A DNA stretch of 64,000 bases from Longimycelium tulufanense (GTDB taxonomy: Bacteria > Actinomycetota > Actinomycetes > Mycobacteriales > Pseudonocardiaceae), in assembly GCF_014645795.1 (NCBI RefSeq), contig NZ_BMMK01000002.1, positions 208,013 to 272,012 of the forward strand, written 5' to 3'. Positions 1-11,275 of this stretch are shown piece by piece. The notes beneath the pieces were generated by a model. It worked only from the letters and a program-made list of their open reading frames with translations, made no database searches and was not told the DNA's origin. The stretch's first letter is position 1, and each line of letters opens with the position of its first letter. The position numbers and the translations under genes are program-made.

Positions 1-478
1 CGAAGGCGATCCAGCCGTGGATGGCGAGGCGGAGCCGTTCAGAAGGGCTCTCGCCGTAGGTGAGTGCCGTGAGCAGCCGTTGTTCCTGTTGGCGAAGGTT
101 GTTGTCGATGATGGTACGTACCTGGGCGTCCGTGCTGGCGGTGCCGCGGTAGATGGCGCGGTAGCCGTGGGGGTGGTTGGCGACATAGTCGAGGTAGCCG
201 TCGAGGGCGGCACGGAGTTGCTCGGGCGGTGGTAGGTCGGGGTCGGGTTCGGTTGCGGCGAGCAGGGCAGCTGCTTCGTGTTCGACGATGGCGCGCAGGA
301 AGTCGCGTTTGCTGCCGAAGTAGTGGTAGAGCAGGCCACGGGAGACGCCGGCGCGAGCGGCGACGTGGTCGATCCACACTTCGTCGTAGGGCTGGCTGGC
401 GAACAGTTCGCAGCCGACCTCGAGGAGCTGGTGACGGCGGGCGGAGACGTCCATCCGCCGAAAGGCCTTGTTTGACAT
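1..478 (-). CDS. TetR-family transcriptional regulator (partial, 3' end outside window)
   Basis: The reading frame opens at an ATG at 478 and runs without a stop off the left edge, so about 159 residues are visible. The N-terminal helix-turn-helix is typical of TetR repressors: an ARRHQLLEVGCELFA helix, then VAARAGVSRGLLYHYFGSKRDFL, which is the family's recognition-helix signature. The ligand-binding domain is incomplete. The gene diverges from the hydrolase operon that starts at 558, and only 79 bases separate the two starts, so it probably represses that operon and itself. A perfect TATAAT lies on the minus strand at 504-509, giving a short 5' leader. The inducer is unknown. Confidence 0.9.
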   Translation of the reverse strand, partial: MSNKAFRRMDVSARRHQLLEVGCELFASQPYDEVWIDHVAARAGVSRGLLYHYFGSKRDFLRAIVEHEAAALLAATEPDPDLPPPEQLRAALDGYLDYVANHPHGYRAIYRGTASTDAQVRTIIDNNLRQQEQRLLTALTYGESPSERLRLAIHGWIAF

Positions 479-487
479 CAGTTCAAC

Positions 488-511
488 TGTATACTGGGTG
501 CTTATTATACA
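488..511. promoter_or_regulatory. Divergent promoter and probable TetR operator
   Basis: An inverted repeat, TGTATA (488-493) and TATACA (506-511) with a 12-base spacer, sits between the divergent TetR and hydrolase genes. It overlaps a consensus minus-strand -10 box (TATAAT, 504-509) and a plausible plus-strand -10 (TTATAC, 505-510, with TTCAAC at 482-487 17 bases upstream). A repressor bound here would block both promoters. The AT-rich stretch stands out from its GC-rich surroundings. The assignment to this TetR is inferred from position. Confidence 0.55.
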
Positions 512-557
512 CGGATTCAACAAGCCTGGTGACGGCTTGGCGAAGGAGTTGGCACGT

Positions 558-1577
558 GTGCGGCTGGTGACTTTCGAGAGGGGGGCCGGTCCGGTCGGTT
601 TCGGCGCGGTCGTCGGCGATGTGGTCGTGGATTTCGCCGACGCGGCTCGCGCGCGCACTGGCGCGGTCCCGCCGCGACTCGCGAGTGTTGATGCTTACCT
701 GCGGGGCCTGCCCGCGAGCCTGGAAGAGGCGCACCAGCTGCTCGCCGGTGTGGTGGAGGCAGACGGCCGGAGGGTGGAGTCGGTCCGCTTGTTGCCGCCG
801 GTGCCGCGACCGGCCGCGTTGCTGGACTGCACGTTGACGCCTCGGCACGTGGCCAACTCGACGGCGACGTTGCTGCGCCGGTCGTTGCCCTCCGGCGTCG
901 GGCGGGTCGCCGGGTGGGTGGCGAAGCCGGTGTTGGGGCGTCGGCCACGCGGGGTCCGCTACTACAAGGGCAACCACAACGCGATGATCGGCGACCACGA
1001 CACGATCGGCTGGCCTGCGTACACGGCGTACCTGGACATCGAGCCCGAGCTGGCGGTGGTCACGGGGGCGGTGCCGTGCGGGGCGACCCGAGCGCAGGCG
1101 GTCGAGCGGCTGGCGGGTTACCTGATCTTCAACGATGCGTCAGCGCGCGATGTGCAACTGCCGGAGATGTTCTTCACCGGACCGGCGTCGTCGAAGGACT
1201 TCGACGACAGCAACGGATTGGGGCCTTACCTGGTCACGCCGGACGATGTCGCCGACCCGCTCGCGCTGGATGTCACCGTCGGGATCAGCGACCGCGGTAC
1301 GTGGGTGGGGACGACGGCTGACTACGCGATGCACCCAATCGACGCCGTGGTGGCCATCGCGTCCCGGCGCAGCCTCGCGGCGGGCACGGTGATCGGGATG
1401 GGGACCATCCCGGACTGCTGCGGCCTCGACCGCGACGAGTGGCTCCGCCCCAACGACCAGATCACGATCACCTTCGACGGCCTCGGCACTCTGCATCAGC
1501 GTGTGGGAACGCCGACCACACCACCGGGCACGCGATGGCAGCGACGGAGCGACCTCGCACCGGCCCCGAGGGGGTGA
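558..1577 (+). CDS. Fumarylacetoacetate hydrolase (FAH) family protein
   Basis: The product is 339 residues. The GTG at 558 is chosen because AAGGAG (543-548) lies nine bases upstream and the protein then begins MRLVTFERG, the usual start of this family. The FAH C-terminal fold is clear: a DIEPEL segment supplies the acidic metal ligands (D..E.E), followed by FNDASARDVQ, a SSKDFDDSNGLGPYLV strand and a late GMGTIPDCCGLDR segment. Family members use Mg2+ or Mn2+ to hydrolyse or decarboxylate 2-oxo acids in aromatic and related catabolism, so a C-C bond hydrolase or isomerase acting on a ring-cleavage product is plausible. First gene of a tight operon with the two downstream hydrolases; substrate not identifiable. 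Confidence 0.88.
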   Translation: MRLVTFERGAGPVGFGAVVGDVVVDFADAARARTGAVPPRLASVDAYLRGLPASLEEAHQLLAGVVEADGRRVESVRLLPPVPRPAALLDCTLTPRHVANSTATLLRRSLPSGVGRVAGWVAKPVLGRRPRGVRYYKGNHNAMIGDHDTIGWPAYTAYLDIEPELAVVTGAVPCGATRAQAVERLAGYLIFNDASARDVQLPEMFFTGPASSKDFDDSNGLGPYLVTPDDVADPLALDVTVGISDRGTWVGTTADYAMHPIDAVVAIASRRSLAAGTVIGMGTIPDCCGLDRDEWLRPNDQITITFDGLGTLHQRVGTPTTPPGTRWQRRSDLAPAPRG

Positions 1578-1581
1578 CCCG

Positions 1582-2952
1582 ATGACCACCGGATCGATGA
1601 CGTTGGCGCGGCGGTTGTTCCTCAGCGGCTGCATGCTCACCAAGACGACCGAGTTCGCCGCGCGCCGCCTGGGGGCGGGCTTCTTCCTGCCGGCCCTGTT
1701 CGTCCTGCGGTACGCGAACATGGGTGGCATCGACCCCGACCTGTTCGCAGGCCAGCTCGCCCAGGCCCGGTCCTTCACCGACGACCGGTGGTGCGCCTAC
1801 TGGGACGAGATCGCTGCCACCCAGGTGGCCGCCGCTGACCGGGCACTGCGGGAACTGGCGGATCCGTCCGCACCCACCGTGCGTGGCCTGCTCGACGCCG
1901 ACGACCAGGCCACGGTCACCGCACTGGGCGCGTTGCTCGCCCCGGCCTCCCCGATCCTCGCCGACCACGGGCCACAGGCCACCACGGACGCCATCGAGCG
2001 GATCGCCCGAGAGAAGGCCGACGGAGGGAGGGCCGCCACCGAGAGGCTGGCCGCCACCGCGAAGGCGGTGGACGCACTGGTCAAGGCGATCACCTACTTC
2101 CAGGTCAGCGCCTTTCCCGGTGGCTCGCCAGCCCGGATGCGCGCCTACACCACCTCGCGACGGCTGTTCGGCCTGCTCGCCGCATCTCTCACCCCGGGGC
2201 TGAGCGGGAGCATCGAACGAATCGCTGTTCCAGTCGACGGCGACATCGTCCAGGGCTACGCGGCGTTCCCGGCCGGCACACGGCAATGCCCGGTCGTGCT
2301 GGCGACCAACGGGCTGGAGGGAACCGCGCAGGAACTTCTCATCCCGCTGCTCAAGTACCGTGACACCGGCATGGGCATCGTCGCCATGGAAAGGCCCGGC
2401 ACGTATGCCTACCGGCGGCCAATGTCCGCCACCTCCGAGCGGATTTACCACCAGGTGATCGAGCACCTCGCCGGCCATCCCCGTGTCGACGCCGAGCGGA
2501 TCGGCATGGTTGGGGTCAGCTTCGGCGGGTACTGGTCGGCCCGCATGGCCGCCACAAACCCTCGGTTGCGGTGTGCCGTCGCCTGCGGCGCCCCTACCCA
2601 CCGCACCTTCCAACCCGCCGGATCGGTCGGGATCCCCGAGATCATCGTCCAGGCGTTGCACACCACCACCGGCGCCACCAACCTTCTCAGCCTCGCCCGC
2701 AAGCTGCGCACCCTGTCGTTGCGTGGCTTGTATGAGCGCATCACCATCCCGCTGCTGGTCATCAACGGCGACCACGACACCCTCGTCAGCACCCACGACT
2801 CGGTCGAGCTCGCCCAGCAGGCGCCCGCGGCGATCCTGCGGCTCTACCCCGACGACGATCACTGCGCCATGGGCCACTACAACGAATGGTTGGACCGCTG
2901 CCAGACATGGCTGCAGGACCACCTCACCGCCGATGCTACGGAGCAGCCATGA
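1582..2952 (+). CDS. Alpha/beta hydrolase with N-terminal helical domain (FrsA/DUF1100-like esterase)
   Basis: The product is 456 residues. It starts four bases after the upstream FAH stop and has a GAGGGGG ribosome-binding site. About 200 N-terminal residues form an Ala-rich helical region that precedes the alpha/beta hydrolase core. The core has the nucleophile elbow GVSFGG (Ser313), an acidic residue in NGDHD (Asp397/399) and a histidine in DDDHCAMGH (His427), an intact triad. This layout recalls FrsA-type esterases and 2,6-dihydroxypseudooxynicotine C-C hydrolase. Its stop codon overlaps the next ATG (ATGA), so the genes are translationally coupled. The natural substrate is unknown; context suggests a catabolic acyl or C-C bond hydrolase. 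Confidence 0.85.
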   Translation: MTTGSMTLARRLFLSGCMLTKTTEFAARRLGAGFFLPALFVLRYANMGGIDPDLFAGQLAQARSFTDDRWCAYWDEIAATQVAAADRALRELADPSAPTVRGLLDADDQATVTALGALLAPASPILADHGPQATTDAIERIAREKADGGRAATERLAATAKAVDALVKAITYFQVSAFPGGSPARMRAYTTSRRLFGLLAASLTPGLSGSIERIAVPVDGDIVQGYAAFPAGTRQCPVVLATNGLEGTAQELLIPLLKYRDTGMGIVAMERPGTYAYRRPMSATSERIYHQVIEHLAGHPRVDAERIGMVGVSFGGYWSARMAATNPRLRCAVACGAPTHRTFQPAGSVGIPEIIVQALHTTTGATNLLSLARKLRTLSLRGLYERITIPLLVINGDHDTLVSTHDSVELAQQAPAAILRLYPDDDHCAMGHYNEWLDRCQTWLQDHLTADATEQP

Positions 2953-3893
2953 GCGCGGAAACCACGCAGATTGCCCGCACCTTCGCCGCCGCGCTCCCGG
3001 CGACCGTGACCGGATCGTTCCGGCCGCGCCAACCCAGCGCGGCCGAACTGGCCGCGATCACCTCCGTCGCCTCGCCGCCGGCAACGGGAGGCGTCCGCGT
3101 CCACGCGATCACCCAGAACGCCTGGGCCGCGCCCACCGCGGGCGTCGCCGAAGGCACCTTACGGCCGCTACGGACCCGCCTGACCGTCGGCGCCTTCCTC
3201 GTCGAGCACCCCAGCGGCCCGTTCCTGGTCGACGCGGGCGTCTGCGCCGACGTCCGCACCCGTCACCTGACCGACATGCATCCCCTACTCCGCCCCATCC
3301 TCACCGGAAGCCCACCCCGTGTCGGCCTTGCCAACGCCATCCGCGACACCGGGTTCGACCCCGCCGAACTGCAATTCGTCCTGCTCACCCACGTGCACTG
3401 GGACCACCTGTCCGGACTGGCCGAGCTACCCGGCACTCCCGTCAAGCTTTCCGAAGCAGAACTTCACTACGCCCGCGACACCGGAACGTTCCGACCGTGC
3501 GTACTGCCCTCCACCCTGAAAGATGTCCGGTTCCAGCCAGTGCCGCTGGACGGCCCACCAGCACTCACCTTCCGTGCCAGCCACGACCTGTTCGACGACG
3601 GCACCGTCCTCCTCTGTGACCTACCCGGACACACCCCCGGCCACGCCGGCGTGCTGCTCACCCTGCACTCCGGGCGCCGCGTACTACTGGCCGGTGACGC
3701 CGTCTGGCACACCACCCAGATCAGCCACGCCCGCCAGCGGCCGGTCGTCCTCTCCCGAATCGTCGACACCGACCCGGACACCGCCTACAACACGGTCCTC
3801 CGGCTACACCGGCTACCCGGCGACATCACCGTCCTACCCGCCCACGACCTGACCACCATCGAAGGAGCCTTCGCCCACGGCCCGCTCACGTAG
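2949..3893 (+). CDS. MBL-fold metallo-hydrolase
   Basis: The product is 314 residues and starts at an ATG that overlaps the preceding stop. The metallo-beta-lactamase signature is complete: THVHWDHLSG (His148, His150, Asp152, His153), then PGHTPGHAG supplying the next His, AGDAVW supplying the bridging Asp, and a late PAHD. The closest general look is the AttM/AiiA lactonase-like subgroup, which hydrolyses lactones with two zinc ions, but the fold covers many hydrolases. It is the third gene of the TetR-controlled operon, so lactone or thioester hydrolysis in the same degradative route is a reasonable inference. No signal peptide is apparent; it should be cytoplasmic. Confidence 0.85.
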   Translation: MSAETTQIARTFAAALPATVTGSFRPRQPSAAELAAITSVASPPATGGVRVHAITQNAWAAPTAGVAEGTLRPLRTRLTVGAFLVEHPSGPFLVDAGVCADVRTRHLTDMHPLLRPILTGSPPRVGLANAIRDTGFDPAELQFVLLTHVHWDHLSGLAELPGTPVKLSEAELHYARDTGTFRPCVLPSTLKDVRFQPVPLDGPPALTFRASHDLFDDGTVLLCDLPGHTPGHAGVLLTLHSGRRVLLAGDAVWHTTQISHARQRPVVLSRIVDTDPDTAYNTVLRLHRLPGDITVLPAHDLTTIEGAFAHGPLT

Positions 3894-3983
3894 AAGATCA
3901 CTCAGGATCTTGTCCCGGGCCGGGCACGGGCGAGGCCGAAACTGTTGTCATGGCGGGCTGGCACGCTCGATCCCGCCCCAGGA

Positions 3984-4109
3984 CACTGGATCGGCAACGC
4001 CACCTTCGCCGACCTCGTTGTCGTCTGGGCACGAGACGAGGAAGACAACCAGATCAAGGCGTTCGTGGTCGAGAAGGGCACGCCCGGGTTCACGTCATCC
4101 GGTCGGTGA
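3984..4109 (+). pseudogene. Remnant of an acyl-CoA (glutaryl-CoA-type) dehydrogenase
   Basis: Reading the plus strand from 3984 gives about 37 residues beginning HWIGNATFADLVVVWARD and ending VVEKGTPGF. This closely resembles the middle beta domain of glutaryl-CoA dehydrogenases and other acyl-CoA dehydrogenases (usual pattern IGNxxFAD...WAR...GFxVEKGTPG). There is no start codon, no flavin-binding remainder and no catalytic glutamate; the frame hits TGA at 4107 soon after the recognisable part. It is therefore a decay fragment and runs into the 3' end of the convergent questin-oxidase-like gene. Confidence 0.7.
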
Positions 4110-5190
4110 GGGTGGCCATCCGGTCGGCGAAGACCGTCGCGGCGTGCAGCAGCACGTCATCACCGGTGCGGGCGTGTTCGCGCAGGGTGGCTTCGGTCAA
4201 CTTGATGACGTGCTCATCCCCGGAGTCCTGGACCCGCTCGAGCAGTACGCCACGCTGCGGCGCCGGTCGGTCGGAGTGCCAGTCCAGTCCGTCGTCACCA
4301 GGGCTGGGCGCAAAGGCCGCCACCACCGCGCCCAGGACCTGCCATGCGGCGGCCACCGACGGGACGCGCTGTGTCGAGTCAAGATGCGGCAACACCAGTC
4401 GGATCGCGGCCGGCGCGGTGATGGCGTGGCAGAAGGCGACGGGGGCGTCGGGGCGGGCGATGAGCACCCGCGCGGCGGCGCTGATCAGCTCGTCCAGCGT
4501 GGCCTGACAGGCGACGTCGGGATCGGTGACCAGGCTCGGCGGTGTCGCGGGTCGGTAGCGGTCCAGTGCGGCAGCGAACCCGGTGAGCCGATCGAGGGCG
4601 ACCAGCCGGCCGGTGATGCCGGGGCCCGGCGAGGGGGTGGCGGACTTCAGGCGAGGTAGTCCGGTGAGCGCAGCCGGCAACGGGACTGTCCCGGTGAGCG
4701 TGGGATTGCCGGGAAGTCGCTGGTAGCGGGCCGCCCAGTAAGCCAACCCCTGGGCGAGTTCGTCCACCAGTAGGGGGTGGGGCTCGGCAGCGACGGCCAG
4801 GGCACGGACCGCGTGCGCGGTGCGGATCACCCCGTGCATGCCCGCGGCGGCCAGGCCGGGCAGCAACCGCGGCCACCACCGGGTGAGCACCGTCGGCCAG
4901 GGGCGCTCGGCGACCTCCCGGCGCAGCAGTGCGATCCAGTCACCCAGCAGATCCATCCGCCCCAACGCGCTGCGGTAATCCTCGGGATCGAGCCGGAACC
5001 GCGGCACCGCCGCACCGTCCAACCGCGGCCGGTAGCGGGCGGCCCACCCCGGCGCTTGATCACCGACGCCCAAGGTCACCAGCGCTTCACAGGCCATCGG
5101 GCCGTGGTTGGCGAGAAAACCCTCGAACTCCGGGCCGGTACCCTCCAGCACTTCCAGTCCGGCCAGCAATGGCCGCAGGTCAACACGCAT
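4090..5190 (-). CDS. Questin oxidase-like (DUF4243) protein
   Basis: The product is 366 residues and its ATG lies just behind a clear promoter. The start region FEGFLANHGPMACEALVTLG and the following W..RY pattern match the questin-oxidase-like family, whose fungal member opens the ring of an anthraquinone by Baeyer-Villiger-type oxygenation and whose bacterial members occur in polyketide clusters and elsewhere. The protein is mainly alpha-helical, with several His residues (HAVRALAV, PHPLLVDEL, FCHAITAPAAIRL, LPHLDS) that could serve as cofactor or substrate contacts. No polyketide genes are near, so the substrate is open. It is convergent with the dehydrogenase remnant. The promoter suggests control by a MerR-family regulator. 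Confidence 0.75.
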   Translation of the reverse strand: MRVDLRPLLAGLEVLEGTGPEFEGFLANHGPMACEALVTLGVGDQAPGWAARYRPRLDGAAVPRFRLDPEDYRSALGRMDLLGDWIALLRREVAERPWPTVLTRWWPRLLPGLAAAGMHGVIRTAHAVRALAVAAEPHPLLVDELAQGLAYWAARYQRLPGNPTLTGTVPLPAALTGLPRLKSATPSPGPGITGRLVALDRLTGFAAALDRYRPATPPSLVTDPDVACQATLDELISAAARVLIARPDAPVAFCHAITAPAAIRLVLPHLDSTQRVPSVAAAWQVLGAVVAAFAPSPGDDGLDWHSDRPAPQRGVLLERVQDSGDEHVIKLTEATLREHARTGDDVLLHAATVFADRMATLTDRMT

Positions 5191-5196
5191 GAACCC

Positions 5197-5227
5197 ATCA
5201 TCAAACCTCGACCAAGGTCGAGGTCAA
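5197..5227 (-). promoter_or_regulatory. MerR-type promoter with 19-bp spacer and dyad, leaderless start
   Basis: On the minus strand a -35 TTGACC (5222-5227) and a -10 GATGAT (5197-5202) are separated by 19 bases. The spacer contains most of a perfect dyad, ACCTCGACC-tt-GGTCGAGGT (5205-5224). Over-long spacers filled by such a dyad are the hallmark of MerR/SoxR-family promoters. Only six bases separate the -10 from the ATG at 5190, so the transcript is probably leaderless. No merR-like gene is in the window. Confidence 0.7.
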
Positions 5228-5254
5228 CAGCGGCCACCGCGCGTCACGTTGCCG

Positions 5255-5680
5255 TCAGGGAAGCGGAGCCACCGAAAGAACCTTCGCGCTCCAAGGGCAG
5301 TAGCGGTCGCTGGTGAGGGTCCCGTCCTCGACGTGCGAGGGAAGACCGTCGCATATCTCCATCGCGAAATCGGCCCAGGCGAAGTCCTTCGGGTCGATGT
5401 GCCAGCTGTAGCCGATGTTGACGTCGGCCGATCCGCGCACGATCTTGCCGTTCGGGATGCGTGGCGCGTCCCTGTCACCGCGCAGCAGCCGGAAGGCGTT
5501 CTCGATGTCGTCCTTCTCCACCAACCGAACCCGGTAGTTCTCCTGGTCCGCAACGCGGATGGTGGCGACGTACTGCGTGCGGGCGTCCTGCTCGGCGGCG
5601 GAGGCGACCGAGCCAACGCCGGGAAGGATGAGGCCCACCACGGTAGCGGCCAGGGCGGCGAACCTTGTCATGCGTCGCAA
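5255..5680 (-). CDS. Secreted BP74-like (calmodulin-binding-annotated) small protein
   Basis: The mature part contains the pattern RIPNGKIVRGSADVNIGYSWHIDPKDF followed by MEICDGLPSHVE and YCPWS, as in the BP74 N-terminal domain family found in actinobacteria. An N-terminal signal peptide is evident (RRMTRFAALAATVVGLILPGVGSVASAA), so the protein is exported. Two cysteines (ICDG, YCPW) may form a disulfide. A TTG at 5680 has GGGGAA at a good distance; the ATG at 5671 is the alternative start and gives 138 residues. The gene stands alone; its role is unknown beyond extracellular location. Confidence 0.72.
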   Translation of the reverse strand: MRRMTRFAALAATVVGLILPGVGSVASAAEQDARTQYVATIRVADQENYRVRLVEKDDIENAFRLLRGDRDAPRIPNGKIVRGSADVNIGYSWHIDPKDFAWADFAMEICDGLPSHVEDGTLTSDRYCPWSAKVLSVAPLP

Positions 5681-5824
5681 GGCGTTTCCCCTCGGATCGG
5701 GAGTACCGGCGTGGGTCACGCGCCGAGTACCCGGCGAGATCGACACCGAACACCCTGCCGAACCCGGGCGGGCCGGACAGTGACAACGATCACGAACCGG
5801 CTGTGTCGATGATCATCGACAGGA

Positions 5825-8590
<2,766 letters not shown>

Positions 8591-8594
<4 letters not shown>

Positions 8595-10789
8595 TTCGAC
8601 TCCGGGGTCTCCTCCGGAACCAGGATCAGGCTGATCTTGCCGCGGTTGTCGATGTCGGCGATCTCCACCCGGAGCTTGTCACCGACCTTGACCACGTCCT
8701 CGACCTTGTTGATCCGCTTGCCGTTGCCCAGCTTGGAGATGTGCACCAGGCCGTCCTTGCCCGGCAGCAGCGAGACGAACGCGCCGAAGGCCGCGGTCTT
8801 GACCACGGTGCCCAGGAAGCGCTCGCCCACCTTGGGCAGCTGCGGGTTGGCGATGGCGTTGATCTTGTCGACGGCCGCCTGGGCGGACGGGCCGTCCGCG
8901 GCGCCGACGTAGATGGTGCCGTCGTCCTCGATCGAAATGTCCGCGCCGGTCTCCTCGGTGATCGAGTTGATCATCTTGCCCTTCGGGCCGATGACCTCGC
9001 CGATCTTGTCCACCGGGATGGTGACGGTGGTGACCCGCGGCGCGTACGGGCTCATCTCGTCCGGCCGGTCGATGGCCTCGGCCATCACCTCGAGGATGGT
9101 CAGCCGGGCGTCCCGGGCCTGGCCGAGCGCCTGGGCCAGCACGTCGGAGGGGATGCCGTCGAGCTTGGTGTCCAGCTGCAGCGCGGTGACGAACTCCTTG
9201 GTGCCGGCGACCTTGAAGTCCATGTCGCCGAAGGCGTCCTCGGCACCGAGGATGTCGGTGAGCGCCACGTAGCGGGTCTCGCCGTCGACCTCGTCGGACA
9301 CCAGGCCCATGGCGATACCGGCCACCGGGGCCTTCAGCGGCACACCGGCGTTGAGCAGCGACATGGTCGAGGCGCACACCGAGCCCATCGAGGTGGACCC
9401 GTTGGAGCCCAGCGCCTCGGACACCTGCCGGAGGGCGTAGGGGAACTCCTCGCGCTTGGGCAGCACCGGGACCAGGGCCCGCTCGGCGAGCGCGCCGTGC
9501 CCGATCTCCCGCCGCTTGGGCGAGCCCACGCGGCCGGTCTCACCGGTGGAGAACGGCGGGAAGTTGTAGTGGTGCATGTAGCGCTTGGTCGTCTCCGGCG
9601 AGAGCGTGTCCAGCGACTGCTCCATGCGGAGCATGTTCAGCGTGGTCACACCCAGGATCTGGGTCTCACCCCGCTCGAACAGCGCCGAGCCGTGCGCCCG
9701 CGGCACGACCGCGACCTCCGCGGCCAGGCTGCGGATGTCGGTGACGCCGCGGCCGTCGATGCGGATCTTGTCGCGCAGGATGCGCTGGCGGACCAGCTTC
9801 TTGGTCAGCGCGCGGAAGGCCGCGCCGACCTCCTTCTCCCGGCCGGCGAACGGCGACTCCTCGTCGGCGATCACCCGTTCCAGGCAGGACTGCTTGACCT
9901 CGTCGATACGGCTCTCGCGCTCCTGCTTGCCGGCGATGGCCAGCGCCTCGGCCAGCTCGTTGCTGACCGCGTTGGACACCGCCTCGTAGGCGTCCGGCTG
10001 GTAGGCCGGGAACAACGGGAACTCGGCGGTGTCCTTGCCGGCGGCGTCGGCCAGCTGCTGCTGGGCCTCGCACAGCACCCGGATGAACGGCTTGGCGGCC
10101 TCCAGCCCACCGGCGACCACCTCCTCGGTGGGCGCCTGCGCACCGGCGGCGACCAGGTCGCCGGTCTGCTCGGTGGCCTCGGCCTCGACCATCATGATCG
10201 CCACGTCGTTACCGACCACCCGGCCGGCGACGACCATGTCGAACACGGCCGTCTCCAGCTGCTCGTGAGTGGGGAAGGCGACCCACTGGCCCTCGATCAA
10301 CGCCATCCGCACGCCGCCGATCGGGCCGGAGAACGGCAGGCCGGCCAGCTGGGTGGAGGCGGAGGCGGCGTTGATCGCCACCACGTCGTAGAGGTCCTGC
10401 GGGTGCAGGCTCTGCACCGTGATCACGACCTGGACCTCGTTACGCAGGCCCTCCACGAAGGACGGGCGCAGCGGACGGTCGATCAGCCGGCAGGTCAGGA
10501 TGGCGTCGGTGGACGGCCGGCCCTCCCGGCGGAAGAAGGAGCCGGGGATCCGGCCGATCGCGTACATCCGCTCCTCGACGTCGACGGTGAGCGGGAAGAA
10601 GTCCAGAAACTCCTTGGGCTGCCGGGACGCGGTGGTGGCCGACAGCAGCATGGTCTCGTCGTCGAGGTAGGCAACGACGCTGCCGGCGGCCTGCCGGGCC
10701 AACCGGCCCGTCTCGAAGCGGATGGTGCGGGTCCCGAACCGCCCGTTGTCGATCGTGGCGGTGGTCTCGTGGACCTGGTTTTCGGTCAT
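8591..10789 (-). CDS. pnp: Polyribonucleotide nucleotidyltransferase (PNPase / GPSI)
   Basis: PNPase degrades RNA phosphorolytically from the 3' end and, in actinomycetes, also adds heteropolymeric tails. The 732-residue product has two RNase PH domains (from about residues 15 and 330) separated by the all-alpha domain, then a KH domain ([18 protein letters not shown], near residue 596) and an S1 domain ([26 protein letters not shown]). The ATG at 10789 follows GAGGAGAGAAC; longer upstream frames are rejected. It lies downstream of rpsO behind a strong hairpin and overlaps the protease gene. pnp is often autoregulated through its leader, and that leader here is about 180 bases. Confidence 0.98.
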
Positions 10790-10968
10790 GTTCTCTCCTC
10801 GTCCTACGGGCCGTGCACCGCAGGCGCGCGGGTTCACGGTCCGGACGAGGCCGGTCTTCGATCGAAGTCCCCGGGAGCCGACGCGGCCCCTCGGGAACCA
10901 CTACCGAGGACCGGCGAACAGGTCCCCCGTACGCGTGGTGGGTGCAGCCCTGGTTCAGTTAGGATCAA

Positions 10969-10995
10969 GGGGGAGCGACCCGTGGTCGCTCCCCC
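10969..10995 (-). terminator. rpsO-pnp intergenic hairpin (terminator/processing site)
   Basis: A perfect 12-bp stem (GGGGGAGCGACC / GGTCGCTCCCCC) with a three-base loop lies directly after the rpsO stop on the minus strand. A weak T-rich tract follows (TTGATCCT). In enterobacteria the equivalent hairpin is both the rpsO terminator and the RNase III entry site for pnp autoregulation; a similar role here is inferred. Confidence 0.75.
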
Positions 10996-11005
10996 TCGGC
11001 ATCCG

Positions 11006-11275
11006 TCAGCGGCGCAGTCCGAGCCGCTGGATCAGCGACCGGTAGCGCTCGATGTCCACCTTCTGCAGGTAGTTCAGCAGCCGGCGCCGGCGGCCGACCA
11101 TCAGCAGCAGGCCACGACGGGAGTGGTGGTCGTGCTTGTGCACCTTCAGGTGCTCGGTCAGGTCGCTGATCCGCTTGGTCAGCAACGCGACCTGGGCCTC
11201 CGGCGAGCCGGTGTCGCCATCCTTGAGGCCGTACTCGCCGAGGATGGTCTTCTTCTGTTCGGTGGACAAAGCCAC
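11006..11275 (-). CDS. rpsO: 30S ribosomal protein S15
   Basis: The 89-residue product is full length for S15, which binds the 16S rRNA central domain. Signature segments are [43 protein letters not shown] and the C-terminal IQRLGLR. The start is a GTG with AAGGAG upstream. The gene is followed by the hairpin at 10969-10995 and pnp, the near-universal bacterial order. Confidence 0.98.
   Translation of the reverse strand: MALSTEQKKTILGEYGLKDGDTGSPEAQVALLTKRISDLTEHLKVHKHDHHSRRGLLLMVGRRRRLLNYLQKVDIERYRSLIQRLGLRR

Noticed and set aside
4090..5190. A polyketide or anthraquinone biosynthetic cluster suggested by the questin-oxidase-like gene
   Set aside because: No ketosynthase, cyclase or other tailoring genes are in the window; the family also occurs outside such clusters.
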